Of a DNA stretch of 64,000 nucleotides, positions 37,547 through 47,129 are shown in pieces. Position numbers and translations under genes: made by a program. Each line of letters begins with the position of its first letter. Positions within the stretch are counted from its first letter, which is position 1. Below the pieces are notes generated by a model, which was not told the origin of the DNA, did not search any database, and was given only the letters and a program-made list of their open reading frames with translations. The stretch is taken from assembly GCA_964019335.1 (NCBI GenBank), contig OZ025740.1:287501-351500 (forward strand). Reading direction: 5' to 3'. This DNA comes from Diplonema japonicum. Lineage: Eukaryota; Euglenozoa; Diplonemea; Diplonemida; Diplonemidae.

Positions 37547-38503
37547 ACTGAATGCTATACTTACCCTATCTGGTTTCATAACCTCTAAGATGCTAAAACT
37601 GTTACTGCCTCTTCTCAAAACGATGGTTTCTAGTTTTTCGCACCTTAACAAGAAGGAAGAACCAATGGAATAAAGATTGGTCATCGAGCTCAAGTCGATG
37701 GTTTCTAGTTTTTTGCACCCAGACAAGAAGCCAGCACCAATGGAATAAATATTGGTCATCTCATTCAAGTCAATGGTTTCTAGATTTCTGCACCCTGACA
37801 AGAAACCAGCACCAATAGAATAAATATTGGTCATCCCATTCAAGTTGATGGTTCTTAGATTTGCACACCTTGACAAGAAGTAATGACCAATGGAATAAAG
37901 ATTGGTCATTGAGCTCAAGTCGATGGTTTCTATTTTAGTGCACCCTGATAGAAATTCATCACCAATGGTAGAAACATTGGGGAGGATGAGATCAACAGAT
38001 GTCAGGTAATAGCTATCAAGAAGAAACAAAGATTTTATTCTTGTAACACAGCCTGTGGAGTCGGTGACAACAAGGAACCGAAGTCCAGAAGGAAGGTCAC
38101 TGCTGCTCATGGACAAGACTTCGACAGCTGGAGAGTCCCCCACCTCCACCACCAGAACCAGCTCAGGGTCAGCTGACACAAGACCCTCAAGCTCAGAAAC
38201 CACTTCTGAGTTCTTGTCCTTCAGCTCTTCCAGACGGACTGTTCTCCTCTTGTTCACCTCCACATGGACCACGGAGCCCTCCACGAGCCCAAGTGAATGA
38301 ACCTCTTCACCACCGTTCCTGTCCAGGACCTCTCCCTCCCAAACCAGTTTGAACCTGCCTTCGAGTAAACCAGCAGCACACCCAGCCTTCTTGTACAGGC
38401 TCCCCACCGTCTCCTTCCCCGACACTTCCACATCGTGAGCCTCGCCTCCCGTCTTCACGAACACTGTCATATCGTTCACCCCTTCATCTGATCCCCCGTT
38501 CAT
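37541..38503 (-). CDS. Ubiquitin-like/LRR protein, copy 5 (intact)
   Basis: 320 aa from MNGGSDEGVNDMTVF (a two-residue-shorter N-terminus than MNGKRSDEG). Ubiquitin-like domain, then the shared linker with VGDSPAVEVL, then four 25-residue LRRs (LETIDLSSMTNLYSIGHYFL-type and two with NIYSIGAGFLSGC) and a diverged C-cap (SILEVMKPDRVSIAFSN). A roughly 32-nt T-run lies directly beyond the stop. There are no frame lesions. Confidence 0.84.
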
Positions 38504-38852
38504 GTTCTTTTCTTTTCGTTCCTTTTCCTCACAAAAACCTTTTTTTGCTTGTGTTGAAGGCTTCAGAAGTGAAATGATGAAGAAAATTCACGATGATAGG
38601 AACGAAGTGGTTAGCAACAGCCTGCCGAGGAAAAAAAAAAAAGAAGAAGAAGAAAAAAAAAGAGACATTTAAGGGTACCTGCTGTATGTGGCAGGACGCC
38701 TAAAAAGAATGGTTAGAATGCTTTGATTGCAACACTAGGTGGCGTTAAAGGTCGCGAGAAACAGGATGGTACACTCAGGGATGGGATCTCGGGATTCTGA
38801 ATGAATCATAAGTGCCTCAGCCGCCTTTTGACTGGCATGCTACTTCGGCAGG
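38504..38852. other. 5' flank of LRR copy 5 plus small repeats
   Basis: No gene. CTTTGATTGCAACACTAGG, then TGGCGTTAA, at about 38,721-38,748 duplicates 2,701-2,728. Confidence 0.5.
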
Positions 38853-39180
38853 TTAGTTGGTTGTTGTAGAGTTGTTGCGGAGGGGCAGGTCCCCGGTGTC
38901 TTCGAGATATTGGATTGCCTTTCGTGGGTTCTCCACAAGGATGTGTCTCAGCGTGTCGAAGTGTTTGTCCCTGCTTGCTTTGGATGACGGGCAGTCTAGG
39001 AAGAGATGTTGGAGGGTTCTCTTCGTGTTGAAGTAGTTGCAGGGCATTTCAGGAGGAGGTGTTCGAGCGTTCTCTCTGTTGCAGGTCTCCTTTTGCAAGT
39101 GCGTTGCTTGAAGGCAGAGAGCGCTCTCTGTTGCGGGTCCAACAGCCAAATCGGCGCACTTTGTTTTCCCACATAGGTGC
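38853..39180 (-). mobile_element. LINE-type 3' coding fragment inserted in an LRR gene
   Basis: Minus frames encode NTKRTLQHLFLDCPSSKAS then RDKHFDTLRHIL and, upstream in another frame, ATERTLEHLLLKCPATTST. Both resemble the conserved C-rich end of non-LTR retrotransposon proteins (T.EH.L..C P). The C-terminal stretch AIQYLEDTGDLPL also fits. Frame changes within 300 bp show decay. The fragment begins right where LRR copy 6 stops matching its relatives, at about 39,180. Confidence 0.6.
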
Positions 39181-39957
39181 TTCTACATTTGAAGAATGAC
39201 CAATGGAACAAAGATTGGTCATCGCATTCAAGTTGATGGGTTCTAGGTATCTGCACCCAGCCAAGAAGTAATCACCAATGGAAAAAAGATTGGTCATCGC
39301 ATTCAAGTTGATGGTTTCTAGTTTGCCGCACTCACACAAGAAGTAATTACCAATGGAAGAAACATTGGTCATCGAATTCAAGTTGATGGTTTTTAGGCTA
39401 CAACACCCCTCTAAAAAGGATTTTTCAATAGTGGAAACATTGGGGAGGATGAGATCAACAGACGTCAGGTGGTGGCTATCTTTAAGAAACCTACTGCCTA
39501 TACTTGTAACACAGCCTGTGGAGTCGGTGACAACGAGGAACCGAAGTCCAGAAGGAAGGTCCTTCCTGTCCATGGACAAGACTTCGACAGCTGGAGAGTA
39601 CCCCACCTCCACCACCAGAACCAGCTCAGGGTCAGCTGACACAAGACCCTCAAGCTCAGAAACCACTTCTGAGCTCTTCAGCTCCTCCAGCTGAACTGTT
39701 TTCCTATTCACCTCCACATGGACCACGGAGCCCTCCACGAGCCCAAGTGAATGAACCTCTTCACCACCGTTCCTGTCCAGGACCTCTCCCTCCCAAACCA
39801 GTTTGAACTTGCCTTCGAGTAAACCAGCAGCACACCCAGCCTTCTTGTACAGGCTCCCCACCGTCTCCTTCCCCAACACTTCCACATCGTGAACCCCGCC
39901 TCCAGTCTTCACGAACACTGTCATATCGTTCACCCCTTCATCTGATCCCCCGTTCAT
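39181..39957 (-). pseudogene. Ubiquitin-like/LRR gene, copy 6, truncated by a LINE fragment
   Basis: Start MNGGSDEGVNDMTVF. The ubiquitin-like domain and linker are intact (linker variant VEVNRKTVQLEELKSSEVV, shared with copy 1). Four LRR units follow (one EKSFLEGC form, two with SIGNYF/SIGDYF, and LEPINLNAMTNLCSIG). After SIGHSSNVEAPMWEN the frame reads into the retroelement and stops at 39,049. The last repeats and the cap are lost. A shortened protein could still be made. Confidence 0.82.
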
Positions 39958-40438
39958 GTTCTTTTCTTTTCGTTCCTTTTCCTCACAAAAACCTTTTTTT
40001 TGCTTGTGTTGAAGGCTTCAGAAGAATGAACAAGAATATCCTCTAGAAAATAATAACTTGTACTGCAAGGCGAACATTTTCACCCGTTCTAGGGAATACC
40101 CCGACGTTCCCGAGTGCGTCCCAAAGCGGGCTCTGTGTCAACTAAGCGGCGAAAACTACAGGGTACAGCAGCGAAGGAGGAACTTGATCTTTCGTACTTT
40201 CTGTTCTTGTGTCACTCTCAGAGATGCTCCACACTGTCACCTCTGACGTCACCCATTTCAGATCTCAGCAACGACTCTGTGTCTATTTGCAGTATTCACT
40301 TGTTGTCCTAACTTCGGTGTCAGGCACTTCCACACAACATTTGATCAGCTTCTCATCCCGTTTCGCAACTACAACCTGTGCAACTTCTCCAGGTGTGCGA
40401 ATCCGTTCCCCTCAGCAGGAAGCAGGCGAGGCGAAGTC
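39958..40438. other. No confident gene
   Basis: LRR 5' flank, then about 380 bp of balanced composition (40,058-40,438) with short open frames in all registers and no recognised motif. It abuts the 3' end of the propeller gene. Confidence 0.45.
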
Positions 40439-41410
40439 CTAACCTTCGCATAAGACGAGCACCTTGCTGTCCCCTGTCACGAAGTACCCGTGGGTGGGGG
40501 TGGTGGTGATCCCTACGACGCTTGCCATGTCGATATCTCCAAGGCGCTCCAAGGCTTCCGGTTTCCTAATGGAGTACACCACCACACCATCGGGCTTACT
40601 AGCATAGAGCACAGTGCCAGAGAGGGAAATAGTCGAAGAAGGCAGGTAGTGGGTGGCCAGCGCGTCACCAGCGTGAGAGAAGATGGACAAGATGTCCCGC
40701 CCAAGAATAACAAAATAGGTCTCGGAGATAGAAATATCACCGCATGGGGTAGAAATGCGCATGCCAAAAGGGATCACCTCGGTGGGACCTTGCATTTTGT
40801 ACAGCATTGCGCTCCACCCAGAGGACACTATTAAGTGTGGATACTTCACCACCACGTGGAGGGACGTGTCGTGTGTGATGGACCCCACGTGCTTGAAGCT
40901 GCCGTGGTCGGTGGTGGGGAGAAAGACGTGCACTCCATAGGACCCAAGTGCAATGTACAAGTAATCGCCGTAAGTGGCCATTGCGAACTGTGGGGCATCA
41001 GGGAAGCCTTCTAAGGGGAAGATTCTGGCTTCTTGTTCGTTGAACAGCAATAGGCCTCCATTTGCGTTCGGCCTGCTCACCGCCACCCACTCCCTTCCTG
41101 TGGCGTGATAAGGTATCGCACTGTGAGCGTTTGCCACTTCAGCCTCGAAACGCACTCCATAGCTGACGTCGAGTCTCACACCGTCTGCCCTTCTCCGGAC
41201 GTGTAGCTCTTCCCCATCAGTGAGCGAGAGGTCCGACACCTTCTCTTCCTCTCGATCCAGAACCACATCCTGCCACAGCAAGTCATATAGGTCGCTGCTT
41301 AAATGCGCCTTCTTCTCCACTTCTCTTCTTAAGTCTCCCACTACCCAGCTGTGCTCGACTTCGATGCCCACTGACTCGGGGCCCACCTTGACAATCACTG
41401 AGATGGGCAT
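40439..41410 (-). CDS. Ubiquitin-like domain plus beta-propeller-like protein
   Basis: 323 aa. Residues 1-75 (MPISVIVKVGPESVGIEVE, VVGDLRREVEKKAHL, LLWQDVVLDREEEKVSDLSL, ELHVRRR) form a ubiquitin-like fold laid out like that of the LRR family, but diverged. From about residue 95, repeated beta-rich blocks of about 40-45 residues (AIPYHATGREWVAVSRPN, QFAMATYGDYLYIALGSYGV, HVVVKYPHLIVSSGWSAML, ISISETYFVILGRDILSIFS, ISLSGTVLYASKPDGVVVYS) read as blades of a propeller (WD40- or LVIVD-like; no classic WD dipeptides). No signal peptide. Same plan as the LRR genes: a ubiquitin-like module followed by a repeat-based recognition domain. Function unknown. Confidence 0.75.
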   Translation of the reverse strand: MPISVIVKVGPESVGIEVEHSWVVGDLRREVEKKAHLSSDLYDLLWQDVVLDREEEKVSDLSLTDGEELHVRRRADGVRLDVSYGVRFEAEVANAHSAIPYHATGREWVAVSRPNANGGLLLFNEQEARIFPLEGFPDAPQFAMATYGDYLYIALGSYGVHVFLPTTDHGSFKHVGSITHDTSLHVVVKYPHLIVSSGWSAMLYKMQGPTEVIPFGMRISTPCGDISISETYFVILGRDILSIFSHAGDALATHYLPSSTISLSGTVLYASKPDGVVVYSIRKPEALERLGDIDMASVVGITTTPTHGYFVTGDSKVLVLCEG

Positions 41411-41436
41411 GGTGGTGCGCCTCCCTTTGCGGTGAG

Positions 41437-41505
41437 CGAAATTTTACCTAATAAAAATTGCTCATCACGCTGCCATCAAACTAGTTTTTTTTATTCTCGA
41501 CAATA
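41437..41505. repeat. Interspersed repeat R2 copy
   Basis: TTTTACCTAATAAAAATTGC, TCATCACGCTGCCATCAAAC and TCTCGACAA. Related to 4,028, 44,281 and 45,362. It lies directly upstream of the propeller gene start. Confidence 0.6.
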
Positions 41506-41987
41506 TCATTTGTTAAAAACAAAAGAAAGGAGGAGGAGGAGGGGGGGGGGGGGGGGGGAGGAAACGAAGAATAAAAAAGGGGGGGGGGTGCTAACGTAAC
41601 AACACTAAACACAATAGTGGTGTTCCTGAAGCCACAGTTTCATTCTCGCAGGCAAGTAGAGATAATATGAAAGATTTTTTTTTTATTTTTTTTTATTATA
41701 TATATGTCATCATTGGGAGGGCTGTCCGGTCCATGTCCCACGGAGCTGGGCCTTCAATCTTCTTGTGTCGATCTTCCGTATCTTGATGTGAAGTGGACGA
41801 ATACGTTCCTAAGCACAACTACACATGCTGCAGACCCACCACAGGGAGGCCTGGAAGCGAATTGAAGGAGCTCCTCACCGTATTCCACGAGATCTTCTTT
41901 CGCCGACACGGGTTGAACGCAACTACCCATGTGCATAGGTGCAAATAGGAATTCCCCCATTTTCTCTCCAGAAATTTTCGCTTTATA

Positions 41988-42018
<31 letters not shown>

Positions 42019-42062
42019 CTTTAAATTTTATTTGTGCTTCCCACACAGTGTAAGATAAGGGG

Positions 42063-42602
42063 TCATGCGCCAGGGCATCTCCCAAGGCACAGTGTGTTGC
42101 ACCACTTGGCGTGGCCCCGCTGGGAGACCATGAACTGCCGCTGCCATGCAGCTGCGTCGTGGTGCAGTGCATCAACGGCCGCTGCGATGTGTTGCGGCGT
42201 GGCAGGGTGCGGGAGGGTGTCGTGCGGGGGAAGCCTGTCGTGGGACCTGTCCTTGCGCAAAACGAGAAAAGACGTGAATCGCATCCACTGCCCAGGCGCC
42301 AGACGGCCTGCCACCCCTACCACAGCCCGTAAGGGCAACGAGTACAAAACCCCAGGCACAAACCGCAACGCATGCCCAGCAACCGTCTCAGCCCCGTCCG
42401 CAAAGTTGCGAAAAGACAACACAGTCCCACACTTGACACAGGAATCGACTTCATACAAAGATGCTCCATCTTGCAAGGAGTGGCACTGAGGACATGAATA
42501 CATTTTTGCAGACACCACAGAGACCTTCACACACGCCGACCGCCTGCGGTGCACACCAGCTACAAAATTCTGCAGCAAGATAGCAGCTGCCTGGAACACC
42601 AT
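42063..42602 (-). CDS. Hypothetical protein with a zinc ribbon, next to the assembly gap
   Basis: 179 codons. The segment from KMYSCPQCHSLQDG to CVKCGTVLSF holds two CxxC pairs about 15 residues apart, a zinc-ribbon pattern. The rest (ALRFVPGVLYSLPLRAVVGV.., then a His-rich stretch) is not recognised. The 5' end lies 22 bp from the N-run, so the true start or an upstream exon may be in the gap. Confidence 0.4.
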   Translation of the reverse strand: MVFQAAAILLQNFVAGVHRRRSACVKVSVVSAKMYSCPQCHSLQDGASLYEVDSCVKCGTVLSFRNFADGAETVAGHALRFVPGVLYSLPLRAVVGVAGRLAPGQWMRFTSFLVLRKDRSHDRLPPHDTLPHPATPQHIAAAVDALHHDAAAWQRQFMVSQRGHAKWCNTLCLGRCPGA

Positions 42603-42624
42603 GCCCGCCCCTTCAGCGACAACG

Positions 42625-42824
42625 NNNNNNNNNNNNNNNNNNNNNNNNNNNNNNNNNNNNNNNNNNNNNNNNNNNNNNNNNNNNNNNNNNNNNNNNNNNN
42701 NNNNNNNNNNNNNNNNNNNNNNNNNNNNNNNNNNNNNNNNNNNNNNNNNNNNNNNNNNNNNNNNNNNNNNNNNNNNNNNNNNNNNNNNNNNNNNNNNNNN
42801 NNNNNNNNNNNNNNNNNNNNNNNN
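42625..42824. other. Assembly gap (200 N)
   Basis: Exactly 200 undetermined bases, probably a fixed-size placeholder. Sequence on the right edge (42,836-42,875) is a reversed piece of repeat R1. Confidence 0.98.
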
Positions 42825-42875
42825 CGACTACACCTAGGCCGAGGTGCGCCCCTGTAATCAAGTAGACAGTTTTTG

Positions 42876-43007
42876 TCCAACCTCCACACTGTATCCTGTA
42901 TATAAATTATCGAATTTATTTTTTTTTTCTTTTTTTCTTTTTGTTCCTTGTGTTGTCTCTATTCTTTTTTTTTTTTTTTTAATTTTTGGGGGAAAGAGTA
43001 TTTTCTC

Positions 43008-43041
<34 letters not shown>

Positions 43042-43295
43042 GAGAGAGTCGGTTGATTGTTGTTTGTGCACAGCCGGGATTAACCTGTAGAAGGATAAGC
43101 CCAACAATGCCACCACTACTCTTTTTAGCACTAACAATTCAAATTTCAATATATTGTTTTTCTTGTTCATGCAAAGAAAAAAAAAAATTCACTATGATAG
43201 GAACGAAGTGGTTAGCAACGGCCCACCAAAAAAAGAAAAAAAAAACCCCCTACAAGGGCACAAATCTCACAACAGGAAAAGAGAAATTAATTTCT

Positions 43296-43336
<41 letters not shown>

Positions 43337-43612
43337 CCAGCACCCTGAAAATTAGAAGGAAAAAAGAGTCGATTTTCAGCATTTGTTCGGAAATCCTAAG
43401 ATAAATAATATGCATATTACCACTACTCTTTTTTTTACCTCATACAAGCAAACTGAGTTGGAAAAAAAAAGAACCAGGCTGAAGACAACAAGAAATTAAG
43501 GGGCATTTCAGAGGGGGAAAGGCTATTTTAAGGCAAATCCACTTGAGGACCACCCTTGAAGAAAAGAAAAATACATAAAGGTGTCTAACTACTCTAACAT
43601 GTAAATTTTGGA

Positions 43613-43643
<31 letters not shown>

Positions 43644-43845
43644 GCTTTTTGCTCAGCACAATACAAATAAATTATGTCTTTTTTTTTTTTTTTTTTTTTT
43701 TTCCTCTTTTTTTTCAGGATAAATAAATGCAACAAAAAGAAAGAGAGAGGGGGGGGGGGGGGGGGAAACGGTTGGAGAGAAAGAGGTAACACGGGGTTGG
43801 AACGAAAGAAAAAGAACAAAATGAATGATGAAAAAAGCAGGCTTA

Positions 43846-43882
<37 letters not shown>

Positions 43883-44716
43883 CAGGGAGGAAATCAAAGG
43901 GGTCGAAATTAGGCCAAAACTGTGTCTCGCACATATGTGACACAAAGGCGCAAAAAAAACCACTTGTACCCTGAAATCCATTTCCCGGCCGAGTCTCAAC
44001 GACAACATGCAACTTAGATACCTAAAACGCCATTTTAATTTTTTTTTTTTTTTTTTTTACGACAGAAGCGGTACTTTTACTGTTATGTTTAAGCAATACT
44101 CAAGACTGAACACGGCTCAACAGTTCTGGCACGGCCGCTCAAAATTGTGAATACGTCACATAGAAGTCAGATAGATGCACAAAAAAAAACCCCCCCAAAT
44201 AGCGGTTGGTACGGGTGCGTTCTTTCTTTGTGCATCAGGTTTAAAAAAAACGAAAATTCAAGCGAAATAGCACATTCACAAGTGGGACTTTACCTAATAA
44301 AATAGCTCATTACGCTGCCATCAAACTATTTTTTAAAAGTCTCGACAACAATATTGTTTTAAAAAAAAAAAAAAAAAAAAAAGAAATTGGTACTTCATTT
44401 TGTTTGTGTGCACGAGTGGTATTTCACCTAATTAAAAAAAAGAACTACAAACGAGAAGATGACAGAGTGGGGGGTGGGGGGGGGGCATAATGCAAACCAT
44501 GTTAGAAGCAGGTATACTCAACACCCCCCCCCCCCCCCCCCCACAGACTAAGAGGAACATACTCTTTACCGTAATACAAAAAAAAAAGAGAGAACGTCCA
44601 GACATTCAATGCAAAGATGACTTCACCTGTGTGATGGGGGGGGGGATGGTTTTTTTCTTTTTCTTTTATTTATGGTGTTGCTACAAGTGGACCAAGCCCA
44701 ACACGCAAGGAGGCAC

Positions 44717-44769
<53 letters not shown>

Positions 44770-45165
44770 TTAGACGGAAGAAAAAAAAAAGAAAAGAGAG
44801 AAAAAAAAAGGGGGAAGGAAAAAAAAAATCCCCCCCCTTTCGAAAAGAACGGCTAGAGGCCACACCAAATTGCAGTCCCCCCTCCCCCTTTTTTTTGCTC
44901 AAATGTTCAAGGGGGGGAAAAAAAAAAGAGTGGAAAAAAAACCAAGGTATGGGCCATTTCTTTCTATAGACTACAAATCCCTAGGGGGAAAAAAAACCCT
45001 AATCTTTGGCATTCGTTCGTGCACACAGTACAAATCCTGAGATAAGGACTGCATACCACTCTTTTTTTTTTGTGTTTAAGCAGCTGAGCAGCCTAAAGGG
45101 GGTAGGGGGGTAGGTGGCTCTCAATTTCAGCCACCATATCTTGCGACTGTTGATGTTGATCTTAC

Positions 45166-45202
<37 letters not shown>

Positions 45203-45436
45203 CACAGGGGAGGTGTTAATCTTTGCTGTCAAGAGAGTGGGGTTGGACAAATATGGGTGGAAAGGGAGAAAAAATAGTGGGGGGTTTGTATTGAAATTTT
45301 CCGCTCCCCCCCCCCCCCCCGTGGGTGTGAATAAAAAATACTAGCGCTTCATTCTACTTGTGTGCATGAGCGTTATTTTTACCTAATAAAATCTCACTCA
45401 TTACACTAAGCAATCTTTTTTTTTTTCTTTTTTTTC
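42876..45436. other. Gene-free, homopolymer-dense stretch
   Basis: Contains long runs of T, A, G and C (for example G-runs at about 43,750 and 43,852-43,879, about 50 T near 44,720-44,768, about 37 A near 45,165-45,201). R2 repeat copies lie at 44,281-44,350 and 45,362-45,412, and a piece of the ABCC-flanking repeat at 43,070-43,140. No coding sequence beyond low-complexity frames. Confidence 0.6.
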
Positions 45437-46972
45437 CTATTCGCTCTCGTCCAAAGGAGGCAACATTGTTGCATTCTCACTGCACGTGACAGCGCCCCTA
45501 CAGTCCGGGCTCCTTCGGTTGGCAACCGGGTCCTCCCGCCACCGGGCCATCACACGTTCCTCGTCTTCTGCACTACAAGGCAGCTTCGGGTACCAAAGGC
45601 CAAGCCCGTCACACATAACGTTCAGGAGCACCTCCCCCGCCCCAAGCAGACCCTCCCCGTACATGTGAAGCCCATCAGGCGAATCGCTGGGGTACTGCTT
45701 TTGTATAGGGTACACGTTGAAGACAGGGAGGTTCAGACAGGACGCCACCTGCAGCATGATCTCCCGGTACACAGTAAGCTTGCCAACAGGGTTGCATGTC
45801 CTTATCCATGAGGCCTTGTCATGGTGGATGTAAGGTAGCATGTACAGGGCCATCGTGGTGTTCGGGCCTGCGAGGTTCCTGTACCTCGAGACGTGATCCT
45901 TGAGCCCAGTGTAGTATTGGTCTGTTCCACAGAAATGGGCACCCACGTCCCACGAGCCGACGGAGTAAAGGATGAACTTCGCTTTTGTTTTCAAGAAGCT
46001 CGAGACGTCGACAGGCGTTGTGGCCTTGTTGCCCCTCGTCATGGTCCCGAACTCGGTCATGGTGGACGGTGTCCAGATGTGTGCAGTGTGGTCAGGCCCC
46101 GCGATCTTGTCCTCCCTTATCTTCGACCGCCAGAACTTCACAATGAAGCTGTCGTGGTAGCTCCTCGACAGGGTGTCCCCGATGGACAGGAATGGGACGC
46201 TCTTCACACATAACGCACCTGAGGTGTCGTTGTACTGCTTGATGTCGCAGTTGTCGGGCACCCAGTGGGTGTCCACTAACTTCCCGGGGAAGACCTGTTC
46301 CGCTGTCTGGCATGCATTCTTCACACCACGTGGTTCAGAGGCATCCTGCACAACAGGGGGTGGTGGTGGGACTGGGTTCGTTGGTACCAACTGGACCACC
46401 TGTCGGACTGGCTGGTACATTGCGACTGCCTTCGCGCAAGCAACCTTGACGTCACCATCGTACCTCCAGAACTCTTCATGCCCTCCAACACAGATGGATT
46501 CTTGAATAGCGATAACAGTTGGCGTGCCTATCACCTGTGGGATGAACCCGATGCCTGAGCATTGTGCTGCGTATTGCAGCATCTCGTTGAGAGTAGGGTC
46601 TGTGTAGTGTCCCTTCAGGCCTATTCTCACGTCGTTCTTCAGTAGATGCCTGTAGTCGTCGATCTTTCCCATGATTGTGAGGTACTTGGCCTCCTTGTCC
46701 ATGCTTATCCCGAAGGCCCGCTCGGGGATCTCGATGGTCGACCACATCACGACAGGGCTGTTTGCGCTTGTCTTCCTGTCCCACAGAGTGTCCCGCACCC
46801 CGAGGGGTAAGTACCCAACGCCCCTTGGGTCCCCGTCTTGGCAGATGCTCTCCCGTTTAATAGCAACCAGCTGTTGCTGCTGCTGCACCACCTCAGGCGT
46901 CATCCACTTGCAGGTCGCCACTGTCAGGCCGTACAAGAACACCCCAGCAACCATGATCTTTATGAGTTCCAT
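45437..46972 (-). CDS. SGNH/PC-esterase-like membrane protein, tandem copy with GDT instead of GDS
   Basis: Start at 46,972 (MELIKIMVAGVFLYG), directly after a 22-nt A-run; 511 aa. A single N-terminal hydrophobic segment (signal anchor). The N-terminal domain is shared with its neighbour (YLPLGVRDTLWD.., IGLKGHYTDPTLNEML..). From about 240 an SGNH domain of the PC-esterase/NXPE/TBL kind: SIGDTLSRSYHDSF with Thr267 where the nucleophile Ser is expected, GSWDVGAHFCGTDQYY, and a DGLH block with Asp433 and His436. Family enzymes are lumenal or extracellular acyl-transferases or esterases acting on glycans. Ser-to-Thr suggests loss or change of activity. Conserved cysteines fit a secretory location. 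Confidence 0.75.
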   Translation of the reverse strand: MELIKIMVAGVFLYGLTVATCKWMTPEVVQQQQQLVAIKRESICQDGDPRGVGYLPLGVRDTLWDRKTSANSPVVMWSTIEIPERAFGISMDKEAKYLTIMGKIDDYRHLLKNDVRIGLKGHYTDPTLNEMLQYAAQCSGIGFIPQVIGTPTVIAIQESICVGGHEEFWRYDGDVKVACAKAVAMYQPVRQVVQLVPTNPVPPPPPVVQDASEPRGVKNACQTAEQVFPGKLVDTHWVPDNCDIKQYNDTSGALCVKSVPFLSIGDTLSRSYHDSFIVKFWRSKIREDKIAGPDHTAHIWTPSTMTEFGTMTRGNKATTPVDVSSFLKTKAKFILYSVGSWDVGAHFCGTDQYYTGLKDHVSRYRNLAGPNTTMALYMLPYIHHDKASWIRTCNPVGKLTVYREIMLQVASCLNLPVFNVYPIQKQYPSDSPDGLHMYGEGLLGAGEVLLNVMCDGLGLWYPKLPCSAEDEERVMARWREDPVANRRSPDCRGAVTCSENATMLPPLDESE

Positions 46973-47016
46973 TTTTTTTTTTTTTTTTTTTTTTTCCACC
47001 TCCCTCCCTCCTACTT

Positions 47017-47058
<42 letters not shown>

Positions 47059-47129
47059 CTTGAGGGATGTTTAATACTAATAAGAAACCCAGGGGGAGGG
47101 AGGTGGGGGACGAAAATATTCGAAACATC

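Noticed and set aside
40058-40438. Possible THAP-like DNA-binding fragment
   Set aside because: A faint resemblance (DLSNDSVSICSIH) in one frame, without the C2CH spacing.
43670-44970. Coding frames in 43.6-45.0 kb
   Set aside because: The translations are homopolymeric (Phe, Lys, Gly, Pro) and change with run length.
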